From the NCBI GenBank assembly GCA_013694835.1, contig JACDBP010000253.1, positions 1 through 6,419 of the forward strand: a stretch of 6,419 nt of DNA. Reading direction: 5' to 3'. The DNA is from Chloroflexota bacterium (GTDB lineage: Bacteria; Chloroflexota; Limnocylindria; Limnocylindrales; CSP1-4). Positions 6,076 to 6,419 of the stretch are shown here, one piece after another. The position numbers and the translations under genes are program-made. Position 1 is the stretch's first letter. Every line of letters starts with the position of its first letter. The notes under the pieces were generated by a model, which was given only the letters and a program-made list of their open reading frames with translations, had not been told where the DNA came from and did no database searches.

Positions 6076-6419
6076 CTAGCCGCGCTTCGGCGTCGCGAGG
6101 AGCTCCACAAGGCGCTCGGCGATGACGTACGACCGACCGCCGCCCATCACCAGCACGACGTCGCCCGAACGCACATTCGCTGCCAGGAGATCGGCGGTGC
6201 GCTCGGGGGAGCCGCTCGCGGTGGCGGGCTTGCCGCTCTCGCGGGCCGTGGCAAGGGCCAAGGCCTCAGGGGTGACCACCGTGGTGTCCCGGTCCCGGAC
6301 CGCCCAGATGTCCGCGATCACGGCCCGATCCGCCTCAGCCAGGGCCGCTGCGAAGGCATCCAGCATCGCCGCCGTGCGATGGAACGTGAGGGGCTCGTAG
6401 ACCGCCCAGAGCCGCCGCC
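6076..6419 (-). CDS. murC: UDP-N-acetylmuramate--L-alanine ligase (MurC), C-terminal part
   Basis: This is the last 113 codons of a gene that continues past the right edge. From the edge it reads RRLWAVYEPLTFHRTAAML, then DAFAAALAEADRAVIADIWAVRDRD, VVTPEALALA, and close to the end SGDVVLVMGGGRSYVIAERLVELL. This is the C-terminal ligand-binding domain of a Mur ligase of the MurC type, where the family shows FQPHxYSRT, an ADxVxxADIYxARE-like stretch and GDxVLxMGAGD. MurC adds L-alanine to UDP-N-acetylmuramate in the cytosol, the first step of the peptidoglycan stem peptide. Differences are YEPLTFHRT in place of the usual FQPH motif and GGGRS in place of GAGDI. The ATPase and substrate core lies outside the window. 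It ends with TAG 11 bp before the NTF2-like gene. Mpl or another Mur ligase relative is less likely. Confidence 0.8.
   Translation of the reverse strand, partial: RRLWAVYEPLTFHRTAAMLDAFAAALAEADRAVIADIWAVRDRDTTVVTPEALALATARESGKPATASGSPERTADLLAANVRSGDVVLVMGGGRSYVIAERLVELLATPKRG

Noticed and set aside
6073..6078. TAGACT 8 bases before the NTF2-like ATG as a -10 box
   Set aside because: It contains the stop codon of the upstream MurC gene within a tight cluster, so chance resemblance is more likely than an internal promoter.
5171..6079. Long open frame on the plus strand across yajQ and the NTF2-like gene
   Set aside because: It is the complement of two genes with strong family matches and shows no domain of its own.

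Overview
The window is a high-GC bacterial chromosome segment (roughly two thirds G+C by eye) holding seven protein genes, two of them cut by the window ends. I see no mobile element, CRISPR array, tRNA or rRNA. The gene set (class III cyclase fused to a STAND/AAA ATPase, TMEM175-type channel, PaiB flavoprotein, YajQ, a MurC end, an AAC(2')-like acetyltransferase end) and the mix of leaderless-looking and Shine-Dalgarno starts fit a soil or freshwater Chloroflexota (Limnocylindria-like) or a high-GC actinobacterium. I cannot decide between these from the sequence alone.

Layout. Positions 1-234 (+) hold the C-terminus of a GNAT acetyltransferase of the AAC(2') type. A convergent gap (235-414) with strong inverted repeats separates it from a TMEM175/DUF1211 channel gene on the minus strand (415-999). 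A 93-bp divergent region (1000-1092) separates that gene from a large plus-strand gene (1093-4329) encoding a 1078-residue class III nucleotidyl cyclase - STAND ATPase - helical-repeat protein. This gene overlaps by 14 bp, tail to tail, a minus-strand PaiB-type FMN-binding protein gene (4316-4981). Upstream of paiB, after a 125-bp gap with a GC-rich hairpin, comes a tight minus-strand cluster: MurC C-terminus (6076-6419, cut), an NTF2/SnoaL-like protein (5594-6064) and YajQ (5107-5604). The first two are 11 bp apart and the last two overlap by 11 bp, so they look like one operon transcribed from beyond the right edge.

How the genes may work together. The centre of interest is the cyclase-STAND protein. 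It keeps the metal, transition-state and Walker residues expected of an active enzyme, but has Leu at one adenine-recognition position and no C-terminal DNA-binding domain. It probably converts ligand or partner binding on its helical repeats into a cyclic nucleotide signal. The divergently transcribed potassium-channel family gene could share its control region; a functional link is only inference. YajQ proteins bind cyclic di-GMP in some bacteria, but YajQ lies in a different transcription unit here. MurC, NTF2-like and YajQ form an unusual gene neighbourhood. I found no clearly unprecedented system; the cyclase-STAND protein paired with TMEM175 is the best candidate for follow-up.
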